From contig JAQWUY010000018.1 of the NCBI GenBank assembly GCA_029250225.1, forward strand, positions 1 through 64,000: a DNA stretch of 64,000 bases, written 5' to 3'. The notes below the pieces were generated by a model. That model was not told where the DNA came from, searched no databases, and saw only the letters and a program-made list of their open reading frames with translations. Within the stretch, counting starts at the first letter, position 1. Each line of letters begins with the position of its first letter. The translations under genes and the position numbers were made by a program. This DNA is from Alphaproteobacteria bacterium. GTDB lineage: Bacteria; Pseudomonadota; Alphaproteobacteria; JAQWUY01. Positions 17,174-25,724 of the stretch are shown here, one piece after another.

Positions 17174-17779
17174 TTATATTTTATCCGATATGCGAACTAA
17201 ATCAGTCAATGACTTGGCTTGTAATTTAGCCATTATATGTGATCTATGAACTTCAACTGTTCTGTATGATATATCTAATCTTAATCCAATTTCTTTGTTA
17301 CTTAAACCCAAAGCCAATAATTTTAAAATATTTTTTTCCTGAGGGGTTAATTTTTCTATGTTATTTAACATATCAGCTAGACGATCTCTATTTTCTCGTT
17401 CTAATTCATTAACACTTAAACATTCCATTACAGCAGAATATAGTTTTTCGTTACTAAACGGCTTTTCAAATATTGTAATGCCACCAGCTTTTATAGATTT
17501 TACAGCCATAGGAACACTACCTTTGCCCGTAACAAAAATAACAGGTAATAAACTATCTATCTTTTTAATTTTTTTAGTTAATTCATCACCATTCATAAAA
17601 GGCATTTTATAATCTGTTATTACACAACCAATTTTTTTTGGAACTACTGCTTCTAAAGCTTCAACAGGATCTGTAAAAGACTTACAAGATAAACCTTTTG
17701 AAGTAAGAAACATTTCTAACATCTGACAAAAATCTTTTTCGTCATCTATTAAAAATACATCAAATATATTTTCTTTCAT
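17174..17779 (-). CDS. FixJ-like response regulator (REC-LuxR)
   Basis: A 201-residue regulator starting at ATG 17779, 8 bases after GTGGAG; a longer frame upstream lacks a ribosome binding site. The receiver domain has Asp12-Asp13, phospho-acceptor Asp56 in VITDYKMPF, and the Thr and Lys switch residues (FVTGKGS, FEKPF). The C-terminal LuxR-type HTH reads LTPQEKNILKLLALGLSNKE and YRTVEVHRSHIM. Domain order and length match FixJ. The partner kinase is the next gene. Promoter at 17799-17828. Confidence 0.92.
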   Translation of the reverse strand: MKENIFDVFLIDDEKDFCQMLEMFLTSKGLSCKSFTDPVEALEAVVPKKIGCVITDYKMPFMNGDELTKKIKKIDSLLPVIFVTGKGSVPMAVKSIKAGGITIFEKPFSNEKLYSAVMECLSVNELERENRDRLADMLNNIEKLTPQEKNILKLLALGLSNKEIGLRLDISYRTVEVHRSHIMAKLQAKSLTDLVRISDKI

Positions 17780-17798
17780 AATTAAGACTCCACAACCA

Positions 17799-17828
17799 AT
17801 AATAGCAATAAAAATATAGTAATAACAA
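17799..17828 (-). promoter_or_regulatory. Predicted promoter of the two-component operon
   Basis: On the minus strand TTGTTA (17828-17823), an 18-base spacer, TATTAT (17804-17799). A second TATAAT lies about 90 bases further upstream, next to the small inverted repeat ATATGATTTCATAT. Confidence 0.35.
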
Positions 17829-17978
17829 GTTTTTTTATACAAAAATATTTATTTTATGTGGTTTTATATGAAATCATATGCCCCTATTATAACATAAGGC
17901 ATTGTATAATAACTATTTATTGATGTTTCGTGTTCTTAAATAATCTAGATATTTTTTAAATTTTATTAAAATAAATCT

Positions 17979-19076
17979 TTACACATTAAACCTAAAGTGG
18001 AATATGTCGCCATCTTTTATTATATAGGTCTTGCCTTCTTGTCGCATCTTGCCTAGTTCTTTTGCTTTTGTTTCAGAACCACAAACAATATAATCATCAT
18101 AAGATATGGTTTCTGCACAAATAAATCCTCGTTCAAAATCACCGTGGATTACCCCTGCACCATTTGGAGCAGTCGATCCTTGCTTCACATCCCAAGCTCT
18201 GGCTTCTTGTGGCCCAGCAGTAAAGAAAGTTATTCTGTTAAGTAATTTAAATCCTGCTTTTATAACGCGTTTTAAACCTGTTTCTTGTAATCCTAGCTCT
18301 GATAAAAATTCTACTTTTTCTTCATCATCTAGTTGTGCAACTTCTTCTTCTATACCTGCGGAAATAATTACACATTGTGCATTTTCTGCTTTTGCTTTTT
18401 CTTGCACTAATTTACTTAGTGAATTACCAGAACTAGCAGATTCTTCTTCTACATTACAAACATATAACAATGGTTTACCTGTAAGCAAGCATAGAGATTT
18501 AAATATTTTTTGCTCTTCTTCGCAAATATCTGTATTTCGTGCAGGTTGTCCAGAATTTAATGTAGCAAGCGCTTTTTTTATAACATCAAATTCTTTTGCT
18601 AGTGCTTTATCCCCACCTTTTAATCTTTTTTCCATATTGCTAATGCGTTTTTCTAGGTTTTCCATATCAACAATCATTAATTCTGTCTCGATTATTTCTG
18701 CATCACGAATAGGATCAATTGAACCTTCGACATGAGTAATATCAGAATTTTCAAAGCACCTTAAAACATGTGCTATTGCATCTGTTTCACGAATATTAGC
18801 TAAAAACTGATTTCCTAGGCCTTCACCTTTTGAAGCACCTTTTACTAAACCGGCAATATCAACAAACTCTAATTGGTTTGCAATTACTTTTTGTGAATTA
18901 TTCAATTCAGCTAGCTTATTCAATCTTTCATCGGGAACACCAACACGGCCGGTATTAGGTTCAATTGTACAAAATGGGTAGTTCGCACTTTCAGCAGATT
19001 GTGTTTGTGTTAATGCATTAAATAATGTTGATTTTCCAACATTAGGCAAGCCAACTATTCCAATATTAAAACCCAT
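17979..19076 (-). CDS. ychF: Redox-regulated ATPase/GTPase YchF
   Basis: An Obg-family P-loop NTPase that prefers ATP and associates with ribosomes. GLPNVGKST (9-17) is the P loop; DIAGLVKGASKGEGLG (about 73-88) is the G3 region; NVEE near 206 replaces the usual NKxD specificity motif, as in YchF/OLA1 proteins. The C-terminal TGS domain (about 280-365) ends with IIKDGDIFHFRFNV. Full family length. It follows pth in the conserved prs-rplY-pth-ychF order. Confidence 0.95.
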   Translation of the reverse strand: MGFNIGIVGLPNVGKSTLFNALTQTQSAESANYPFCTIEPNTGRVGVPDERLNKLAELNNSQKVIANQLEFVDIAGLVKGASKGEGLGNQFLANIRETDAIAHVLRCFENSDITHVEGSIDPIRDAEIIETELMIVDMENLEKRISNMEKRLKGGDKALAKEFDVIKKALATLNSGQPARNTDICEEEQKIFKSLCLLTGKPLLYVCNVEEESASSGNSLSKLVQEKAKAENAQCVIISAGIEEEVAQLDDEEKVEFLSELGLQETGLKRVIKAGFKLLNRITFFTAGPQEARAWDVKQGSTAPNGAGVIHGDFERGFICAETISYDDYIVCGSETKAKELGKMRQEGKTYIIKDGDIFHFRFNV

Positions 19077-19086
19077 TTTAAACTCC

Positions 19087-19659
19087 TTAGTCTATATTTG
19101 TATTTAGAGAAATCTTATTCATAAATTCATTTTGATTTTTTTGTATTAGTAATTCAATATGGGTTGCAATTTGTTCGTTAACAGAATCAATAATTATTCT
19201 TTCATCAGTATTAAATTTTGATAAAACATAACCACTTACTTTATCCTTGTCACCTGGATGAGATATACCGACTCTAACTTTTATATATTCTTTGCCAATG
19301 TTTGAATCAATACTTTTTAAACCATTATGTCCACCATTTCCACCACCTAATTTTACCCTTACTTTTCCAGTAGATAAATCAAGTTCATCATAAATAACAA
19401 TTACATTTTGTAATGGAATTTTGTAAAAATTTACGAACTTAGCAATAGAAATTCCCGATTTATTCATAAATGTTTGTGGTTTAACAGCTATTACTTTTTC
19501 ACCAGCAATATTTCCAGTGGCAACAAAAGCATCATATTTTTTATTATAGCTAGAAAAATTATGGCGTTCGACAATATTGTCCAACGCCATAAATCCAACA
19601 TTATGGCGTGTATCAACATATTCATTACCTGGATTACCCAGACCTACTAATAAAAACAT
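19087..19659 (-). CDS. pth: Peptidyl-tRNA hydrolase
   Basis: Cleaves peptidyl-tRNA released prematurely from ribosomes. ATG 19659 gives the classical start MFLLVGLGNPG; the GTG three codons earlier is less likely. Catalytic His19 lies in TRHNVGF, with the conserved Asn9, and DELDLSTGKVR plus GGGNGGHNGLKS (substrate loop) near 90-110. The 190 residues match the family. It sits 10 bases before ychF and 36 after rplY. Confidence 0.95.
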   Translation of the reverse strand: MFLLVGLGNPGNEYVDTRHNVGFMALDNIVERHNFSSYNKKYDAFVATGNIAGEKVIAVKPQTFMNKSGISIAKFVNFYKIPLQNVIVIYDELDLSTGKVRVKLGGGNGGHNGLKSIDSNIGKEYIKVRVGISHPGDKDKVSGYVLSKFNTDERIIIDSVNEQIATHIELLIQKNQNEFMNKISLNTNID

Positions 19660-19695
19660 AATACCCACACCAATTATAATATTTAAATTATAAAA

Positions 19696-20367
19696 TTATT
19701 CAGAATCTTTCTCTGATTCTTGTTTTGCTTCTTGTTCTGCTTCTTGTTCTTTACGAGCTTCTTCATTTTCATCTACCACTTCACCATCTACGTCATCAGC
19801 AGATACACCACGAGGTGATTTTAATGAAGCTAGTACAAAGTCACGATCTGTAATTGTTGGTGATAAACCTTCTTGTAATTTAATATTTGACATACGAACA
19901 ATACCGCCGAAACGAATTTTTGATACATCAATAGTTAATTTCTCAGGTATTAGGTTAGCTATCGCCAATAATTCAACTTCACGACGAACTATTTGCAGAT
20001 TACCACCCATACGAACAGCTTCGTTCTTTTCTATTCCAACATATTCAACAGGAACTGATACAGTTACTTTTGTTTTTTCTTCAACACGCATTAAATCAAT
20101 ATGCTGCACGCTATCTTTTACGACATGCATTTGAACATCTCTTGGTAAAACTTTTTCTTGTTTACCATCAATTTCTATATCATATACAGTGTTAAAAAAT
20201 ACACCTGTTGCTAACTCTTTCATTACATCTCTTGGATCAATTGATATAATAGTAGGTTCTTGCTTAGCACCGTACACTACACCTGGAACTTTTTGTTCAA
20301 GGCGAATTGCACGAGCTGCACCCTTACCTGCTCGTTCTCTTTTAGTAACTTTTAAAGTTTTTGACAT
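19696..20367 (-). CDS. rplY: 50S ribosomal protein bL25 (CTC form)
   Basis: Binds 5S rRNA in the large subunit. The 223-residue form has the L25 domain (1-95, with RERAGKGAARAIRLEQKVPG and VYGAKQEPTI), a TL5/CTC C-terminal beta domain (about 95-185), and an acidic Glu/Ala/Lys tail (ending EAEQEAKQESEKDSE). Start follows AAAGGAAA. The 127 bases upstream hold competing hairpins (20407-20455). In E. coli, L25 represses its own translation; a similar role for this leader is inferred. Confidence 0.95.
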   Translation of the reverse strand: MSKTLKVTKRERAGKGAARAIRLEQKVPGVVYGAKQEPTIISIDPRDVMKELATGVFFNTVYDIEIDGKQEKVLPRDVQMHVVKDSVQHIDLMRVEEKTKVTVSVPVEYVGIEKNEAVRMGGNLQIVRREVELLAIANLIPEKLTIDVSKIRFGGIVRMSNIKLQEGLSPTITDRDFVLASLKSPRGVSADDVDGEVVDENEEARKEQEAEQEAKQESEKDSE

Positions 20368-20406
20368 TTTAATTTCCTTTCGTCAATATTACTTTTATCT
20401 TGTTTA

Positions 20407-20455
20407 CACGCACCTCCAGGGTGGTTGCGTGGCTTGTTTAATAATACAAGCAACC
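20407..20455 (-). promoter_or_regulatory. Mutually exclusive hairpins in the rplY leader
   Basis: On the minus strand, arms GGTTG-CTTG pair with CAAG-(5-base bulge)-CAACC across 20455-20423. A second stem CACGCA...TGCGTG with inner CC/GG occupies 20431-20407. Both use the segment around 20423-20431, so only one can form. The region is far more G+C-rich than its surroundings, and neither hairpin is followed by a U tract, so this looks like a regulatory leader rather than a plain terminator. Confidence 0.5.
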
Positions 20456-20494
20456 AAATTAATACGACAAAAAGCAAAAATTTGCAAGTATTTT

Positions 20495-21436
20495 CTATTT
20501 TACATTAAACAATTCTGAAATTGAACGATTTTCTTTAATTCGCGTCATCGCTTCTGCTAATAACGGGGCAATGCTTACATGACGGATTTTTTTATTATTT
20601 CTAGCTTTTTCAGTCATTTGAATAGAATCAGTTGAAACAACTTCTTTTAACACACTATCACTTATTCTTTCCATAGCAGGACCAGAAAATACACCGTGTG
20701 ATACATATGCACTGACTGAAACAGCACCGTTTTCTATTAATGCCTTGGCTGCACCGCACAATGTACCTGCACTATCTGCCATATCATCAACCAATATACA
20801 TTGCTTACCTTTTACATCACCAATGACATTCATTACCTTAGAGACATTTGCCTTAGGACGGCGTTTATCAATAATTGCCAAATCTGCATTTAAATGTTTT
20901 GCAAATGCACGAGCACGAGCAACACCACCAATATCAGGTGATACTAAACATAATGGTAAAGAAGTATCTAAATTAGATTTAATATCTTTTATAAGAATAG
21001 GAATAGCAAATAAATTATCGGTTGGAACTTCAAAGAATCCTTGAATTTGATTTGCGTGTAAATCAATAGTAAGAACTCGATCAACACCTGCTGTTTCTAG
21101 CATTCTTGCAACTAATTTTGCTGTGATAGGAGTTCTAGGGCCACTTTTTCGATCTTGGCGAGCATACCCATAATAAGGAATAACAGCTGTGATTTGTTTA
21201 GCTGAACCACGACGGCAAGCATCTATTGTCACTAGTAATTCCATTAAGTTATCGTTTGTTGGAAAAGATGTAGGTTGGATTATAAAGCAATCTTCGCCAC
21301 GAACATTTTCAAGTATCTCTACCCAAACTTCTTGATCTGAGAATTTTTTTATCTCTGCTTTACATAAATCAGTGTTTAAATATTTAGCAACTGATTTTGA
21401 AAGTTCTAAATTACCATTACAAGAAATTATTTTCAT
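20495..21436 (-). CDS. prs: Ribose-phosphate pyrophosphokinase
   Basis: Makes PRPP from ribose 5-phosphate and ATP for nucleotide, histidine and tryptophan synthesis. The 313 residues match class I enzymes. Visible motifs: DQEVWVEILENVRGEDCFI, DACRRGSAKQITAVIPYYGYARQDRK split across 70-100 (ATP binding), DLHANQIQGFF (about 130), and CILVDDMADSAGTLCGAAKAL (PRPP loop, about 212-232). It is the first gene of the prs-rplY-pth-ychF run, separated from rplY by the structured leader. Confidence 0.97.
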   Translation of the reverse strand: MKIISCNGNLELSKSVAKYLNTDLCKAEIKKFSDQEVWVEILENVRGEDCFIIQPTSFPTNDNLMELLVTIDACRRGSAKQITAVIPYYGYARQDRKSGPRTPITAKLVARMLETAGVDRVLTIDLHANQIQGFFEVPTDNLFAIPILIKDIKSNLDTSLPLCLVSPDIGGVARARAFAKHLNADLAIIDKRRPKANVSKVMNVIGDVKGKQCILVDDMADSAGTLCGAAKALIENGAVSVSAYVSHGVFSGPAMERISDSVLKEVVSTDSIQMTEKARNNKKIRHVSIAPLLAEAMTRIKENRSISELFNVK

Positions 21437-21639
21437 TATACCCTCTTAAAAACAAAATTAATCAAATTATTAGTGTTTTCTATAATTATATACGATTTAA
21501 GTCAATGTTTTTTTATATTAATCAATATAATAACTTTAACATAAATTTAAAAAAATAAAAATCATAGATAATTGACCAATTAATTAAATTATAATACTAT
21601 TTGCTAATTAATCAATCTAAATTTTAGGATACCTTAATT

Positions 21640-22608
21640 ATGTTTCAATCATTTTTTCTAAATCGTAAATGGTTTTTATGGTCTATAATTGGATCTATAT
21701 TTTTAATTAGTTCAACTTGGGGAAAAGTGCAAATTGATGTAATAATAAACAAGTGGTTTGGGTCATTTTATAATTTATTACAAAAAGCTTTAACAAAACC
21801 TAATTCAGTCACAATTAATGAATATTTTGAACAAATTATGATATTTGTAAAATATGCTGGGATATATGTTATTGTCGTTATTGTAGTAGAGTTTTTCACT
21901 AGGCATTATGTGTTTAGATGGCGTCAAGCAATGAATGAGTATTATACAAAAAATTGGTTTAAATTACGCCACATTGAAGGAGCGGCACAAAGATTACAAG
22001 AAGATACTATGCGTTTTGCTCGTATAGTAGAAACTCTGGGAATAGAATTTATTCGTTCTATCCTTACATTACTAGCATTTATTCCATTGTTATTTGAATT
22101 AGGTAAAAATATTACTAAATATCCATTTTTTGGCGAAGTAACAAATGGGTTAGTTTATCTAGCCATTATATCCGCCCTTGTAGGGACAGTTTTCTTAGCA
22201 ATAATCGGGATAAAACTACCAATGTTAGAATTTCATAATCAACGCGTAGAGGCGGCTTTTCGTAAAGAATTAGTTTACGGAGAAGACAATGAAAGTCGTG
22301 CAGAAGCATTAAAGTTATCTCAACTATTTAGTGATGTAAGAAAGAATTATTTCAAATTATATTTTCATTATTTATATTTTGATTTAGCAAAATGGTCATA
22401 TTTACAATTTTCTGCGATGATTCCATATATTGCACTTGCACCAACAGTTATAGCAGGAACAATAACATTTGGTATTATGCAACAAATTGTAAGAGCCTTT
22501 AGTCGTGTTGAGGCATCTTTCCAATTATTAGTTTATTCGTGGTCAACAATTATTGAATTAATGTCAATTTATAAACGCCTTAAGTCATTTGAAAATCAAA
22601 TGAAGTAA
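21640..22608 (+). CDS. SbmA/BacA-like peptide transporter
   Basis: A 322-residue inner-membrane protein matching the SbmA/BacA family: FFLNRKWFLWSIIGSIFL at the N-terminus, FTRHYVFRWRQAMNEYYTKNW near residue 90 (a family signature), QRLQEDTMRFARIVE near 122 and FRKELVYGEDN near 208. Relatives import antimicrobial peptides and support chronic host infection in rhizobia and Brucella. The protein is shorter than E. coli SbmA (406 residues), with the C-terminus ending soon after the last helix. It is divergent from prs and converges on an outer-membrane protein gene. Confidence 0.85.
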   Translation: MFQSFFLNRKWFLWSIIGSIFLISSTWGKVQIDVIINKWFGSFYNLLQKALTKPNSVTINEYFEQIMIFVKYAGIYVIVVIVVEFFTRHYVFRWRQAMNEYYTKNWFKLRHIEGAAQRLQEDTMRFARIVETLGIEFIRSILTLLAFIPLLFELGKNITKYPFFGEVTNGLVYLAIISALVGTVFLAIIGIKLPMLEFHNQRVEAAFRKELVYGEDNESRAEALKLSQLFSDVRKNYFKLYFHYLYFDLAKWSYLQFSAMIPYIALAPTVIAGTITFGIMQQIVRAFSRVEASFQLLVYSWSTIIELMSIYKRLKSFENQMK

Positions 22609-22616
22609 TAAAAAAA

Positions 22617-22646
22617 TTGCAACACCTAAAATAATAGGTGTTGCAA
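22617..22646 (-). terminator. Intrinsic terminator of the outer-membrane protein gene
   Basis: A perfect 12-base-pair stem (TTGCAACACCTA / TAGGTGTTGCAA) with a 6-base loop. On the minus strand it is followed by TTTTTTTA, so it ends the minus-strand gene at 22670. On the plus strand no T run follows, so it would be weak for the transporter gene. Confidence 0.92.
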
Positions 22647-22669
22647 TAAATTAATACAAAAATAATAAA

Positions 22670-23842
22670 TTAGAATGTATAACCAAGTCCTAAATAAACA
22701 GTCCTAGTTACTGATTTACCATTCTTATAATATTTCCAAGATAAATCTAGATTTGTATTTTCAACTAACGGAAGATTATAACCTATTCTATAAGACATTG
22801 CACGACGCTTAGCCGGATTATCTGAAGTTAATAAAGTATTACCTGTTCCACTAAGACCATACATAATATCTGTTCCTTTAGTATCAACAGAAGTAGCATT
22901 TAAAGATAACATACCTTTAGCAATTTTTTTCTGTGCAGTTAAAGAAAGTTCAAGTGATTTTTCTTTGGCCGACTTTATGCTAAATATTGATGATAATGAT
23001 ACATCGCTATTATTTAAAGTAACATCGTCCATTTTTTTATTATTAATTGTATACTTAGCCATCGGTATAAAATCAATTCCACTCGCACTTAACTTAGTAC
23101 CAACAAAAGCAGTATATGAAGTTATTGTAGCACCTTTATTACCTTTGAAAGTTTTACCTGCACGAGTATAATCAGAATCGCCACCAAAAGAAGAACTGTT
23201 TTCTTTACCATAAAGTGCTGATGTTATTGTTAAATCTAATGTAGCTGCTTGTTTAACAAGACCACCAAGATGGCTTACCGCACTACCAATTGCATTTGTT
23301 CCTGAAATACCACTATCTAAAAGGCCAAAATATTTTTTAGCTAGTGACTCAGAAGAACTTACTCTATAACCTTCTATACCTGATTCATTTACTTTACTCT
23401 TAGCCGTAGAAACAGATACTCCTCCTGCTCCGATATTGGTGGTAGTATTGACATATTTCATATTAACATCTTGACTAGTGCGACCATAAGCAACTGCACC
23501 ACCCCAAAATCCCCAACTAGGCTCAACTTTAACATATTTTAACGATAAAATGTCTGCTTTTTCTTGGCCTTTTAACTCGCCGATAGCTAGTTTACTCATG
23601 CGCTCTTCATTACGACGAATATAACCCATACTAAGTTCACCGCCACCAATATTTGTTATAACACCGTTTACAGAGTAATAATTAGTTTTTCTTGTTTGAT
23701 ATTTATCATTCTTTACAGTTTCAACTTGATAACCAAGATCAATTTTTTTGTTTAAAGATTGATGATCGTTAAAACCTTCATCATGGGCGAAAGAAGCCAA
23801 TGGTAATAACAAGCCAGATGTTATTAATACTAATTTTTTCAT
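22670..23842 (-). CDS. Beta-barrel outer-membrane protein, unknown family
   Basis: A 390-residue protein starting at ATG 23842, 8 bases after a perfect AGGAGGT; the upstream in-frame codons belong to the leader. It has a signal peptide (MKKLVLITSGLLLPLASFA). The mature part has alternating polar/hydrophobic strands throughout and ends LGLGYTF, a C-terminal Phe as needed for BAM-dependent insertion. Paired strands such as LSMGYIRRNEER and YRIGYNLPLVENTNLDLSWKYYKNG suggest about 14-16 strands. I do not recognise a substrate-specific family. A decayed copy of its leader lies at 24007-24088. Confidence 0.8.
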   Translation of the reverse strand: MKKLVLITSGLLLPLASFAHDEGFNDHQSLNKKIDLGYQVETVKNDKYQTRKTNYYSVNGVITNIGGGELSMGYIRRNEERMSKLAIGELKGQEKADILSLKYVKVEPSWGFWGGAVAYGRTSQDVNMKYVNTTTNIGAGGVSVSTAKSKVNESGIEGYRVSSSESLAKKYFGLLDSGISGTNAIGSAVSHLGGLVKQAATLDLTITSALYGKENSSSFGGDSDYTRAGKTFKGNKGATITSYTAFVGTKLSASGIDFIPMAKYTINNKKMDDVTLNNSDVSLSSIFSIKSAKEKSLELSLTAQKKIAKGMLSLNATSVDTKGTDIMYGLSGTGNTLLTSDNPAKRRAMSYRIGYNLPLVENTNLDLSWKYYKNGKSVTRTVYLGLGYTF

Positions 23843-24006
23843 TTTTTTTAAACCTCCTAAAGTTTTTTTAATCAAATGATTTTATTATATATCGTGGAAA
23901 AAGTTAAAAATTATTTATAATTCTATATGCATTTATATAATGCTTTTTTATTAAGCAAAATATTTAATTGTTTTTATATATTTTTTAGAATTACACAATA
24001 GATTAA

Positions 24007-24088
24007 AATAACAAACAAAATCCAGATTTCATTAATAATACTAAATTTTTTATTTTTTTTAAATCCCCTATATTTTTTTAATTTTCAT
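24007..24088 (-). pseudogene. Decayed duplicate of the outer-membrane protein gene's leader and first codons
   Basis: The 353 bases between the outer-membrane protein start and lysA hold no gene. Within them, 24007-24088 aligns with 23805-23878 (gene start, ribosome binding site and leader) nearly base for base with small indels. The start codon is lost (CAT to TAT on the plus strand) and the ribosome binding site decayed (CCTCCT to CCCCTA). The body of the duplicate is gone. Confidence 0.75.
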
Positions 24089-24195
24089 ATGTATACAATA
24101 CGATAAAAAATAAACATATTAAATACACAATAAAATCTTATACCATAATTTATTTTATAGAGCAACATACTTACTTATTCTAAGTAACTAAAAAA

Positions 24196-25452
24196 TTAAA
24201 TAACCGGAGGTATTATATCGCGGGAAATTATCTCATCAATGTTTTGCCTTTTTCGTATTAAATAAGATTTATTTCCAACTACTAAGACTTCCGCTGGATT
24301 AACTCGACTATTATAATTATTAGCCATTGTCATACCATAAGCACCTGCCGATAAAACAGCAAAATAATCACCTTTACTCATCTTAGCGATTTTACGATTT
24401 TTACATAAATAATCCCCGCTTTCACAAACCGGCCCTACTAAGTCGGCATTAATATATTCATTAATTTCATTTAGAGGTAGTATATGATGATATGAATTAT
24501 ATAATGTGGGACGTACTAAATCATTCATACCTACATCACATAAAATAAATGTTTTTAAATCATTTGATTTAATATTTTCAACTTTGCCAATTAAGGCACC
24601 AGCATTACCAACTAACCAGCGACCAGGTTCAAAATGTAAATCCAAATTCAAATGCCCGACTGTATCAAATACCATTTTTGCATATTCATTAACATCCGGT
24701 GCGCTATCACTAGTTTTATAACAAATTCCTAGTCCTCCGCCCAAATCAAGTCGTTTCAAATTAATATTATTCTTAATTAATTTTTCTGCAAGCTCGGCAA
24801 CTTTCTTATACGAAGCAACAAACGGTTCTGCTGACATTAATTGTGAACCGATATGAATAGATATTCCCTGCGGATCAATATTTTTCATAGTAATCATTTT
24901 ATCATACAATGAAATAGCTAAATCAATATCAATTCCAAATTTATCAGTCTTTTTACCTGTTGATATTTTATCGTGCGTACCAGCATCAACATTTGGGTTT
25001 ATCCTTAGAGCAACAGGAGCAACTTTTCCAAGTTTTTTTGCCACATTGTTTAATTGATAAATTTCGGCTTCGGATTCGATATTGATTTGTAATATGCCAA
25101 CATTTAAAGCATCAGATAATTCATCATCAGTTTTTGCAACACCAGAGAATATTATTTTTTTAGCATCAACACCCGCACTTAATGCACGATTTAATTCACC
25201 ACCTGATACAATATCCATACCGCAACCAACAACAGCTAGTGATTTTAAAATAGCTTGGTTAGAATTTGCCTTCATTGCATAATGAACAGTACATTTATTA
25301 TCAAATGCTTTCATAAATTGATTATAGTTATCAATAATATGATCATTATTATAAACATAAAGTGGAGTAGAGTATTGTTTTACCAATTCTTCTAACTGAA
25401 TATCATTAGTCGTTAGCTTTCCATCTTTATAATTAAATACAGTTGTCGGCAT
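24196..25452 (-). CDS. lysA: Diaminopimelate decarboxylase
   Basis: Converts meso-diaminopimelate to lysine with PLP. The 418 residues follow the alanine-racemase-like fold group IV pattern: PLP lysine Lys61 in HYAMKANSN, ISIHIGSQL (about 200), LDLGGGLGICY (glycine-rich phosphate loop), and FEPGRWLVGNAGAL. The C-terminal VGPVCESGDYLC carries the conserved Cys/Glu of the active site from the partner subunit. A small lipoprotein gene precedes it by 6 bases. Confidence 0.97.
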   Translation of the reverse strand: MPTTVFNYKDGKLTTNDIQLEELVKQYSTPLYVYNNDHIIDNYNQFMKAFDNKCTVHYAMKANSNQAILKSLAVVGCGMDIVSGGELNRALSAGVDAKKIIFSGVAKTDDELSDALNVGILQINIESEAEIYQLNNVAKKLGKVAPVALRINPNVDAGTHDKISTGKKTDKFGIDIDLAISLYDKMITMKNIDPQGISIHIGSQLMSAEPFVASYKKVAELAEKLIKNNINLKRLDLGGGLGICYKTSDSAPDVNEYAKMVFDTVGHLNLDLHFEPGRWLVGNAGALIGKVENIKSNDLKTFILCDVGMNDLVRPTLYNSYHHILPLNEINEYINADLVGPVCESGDYLCKNRKIAKMSKGDYFAVLSAGAYGMTMANNYNSRVNPAEVLVVGNKSYLIRKRQNIDEIISRDIIPPVI

Positions 25453-25458
25453 TATTTG

Positions 25459-25647
25459 TTATTCCTTGCATTCATCAGCATTATTTGTTTTATCTAAACA
25501 AGTATTAATTTGTTTTGCATATATATCTTCACCGTCCATTTTAGCGACTTTACCGCAACCTGAAATCAATATTGCAACACAAAAAATTAATATGAGCTGT
25601 TGTAAAACAAAAAACATTTTTTGACAAGTCGATATTTTATTTATCAT
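25459..25647 (-). CDS. Small lipoprotein upstream of lysA
   Basis: A 62-residue protein starting at ATG 25647, downstream of AAGGGGAAG. The signal peptide ends in a lipobox LISGC, giving mature Cys-Gly-Lys. The short mature part is hydrophilic with two further Cys residues. Its position directly before lysA matches that of LptM-type lipoproteins in many proteobacteria, but the CGxKGPLYLP signature is missing, so the identity is uncertain. Confidence 0.65.
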   Translation of the reverse strand: MINKISTCQKMFFVLQQLILIFCVAILISGCGKVAKMDGEDIYAKQINTCLDKTNNADECKE

Positions 25648-25724
25648 CAAAACGCTTCCCCTTTCAAATAATTTTTTAAGTAATAATATTGTATCGTCAA
25701 ATGAAATTAAATTAAATATAATTT

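Noticed and set aside
20456-20494. Simple rho-independent terminator of prs
   Set aside because: Neither hairpin in the gap is followed by a U tract on the minus strand, and the two structures compete.
22617-22646. Terminator for the SbmA/BacA-like gene
   Set aside because: On the plus strand the perfect stem is not followed by a T run; it serves the minus-strand gene.
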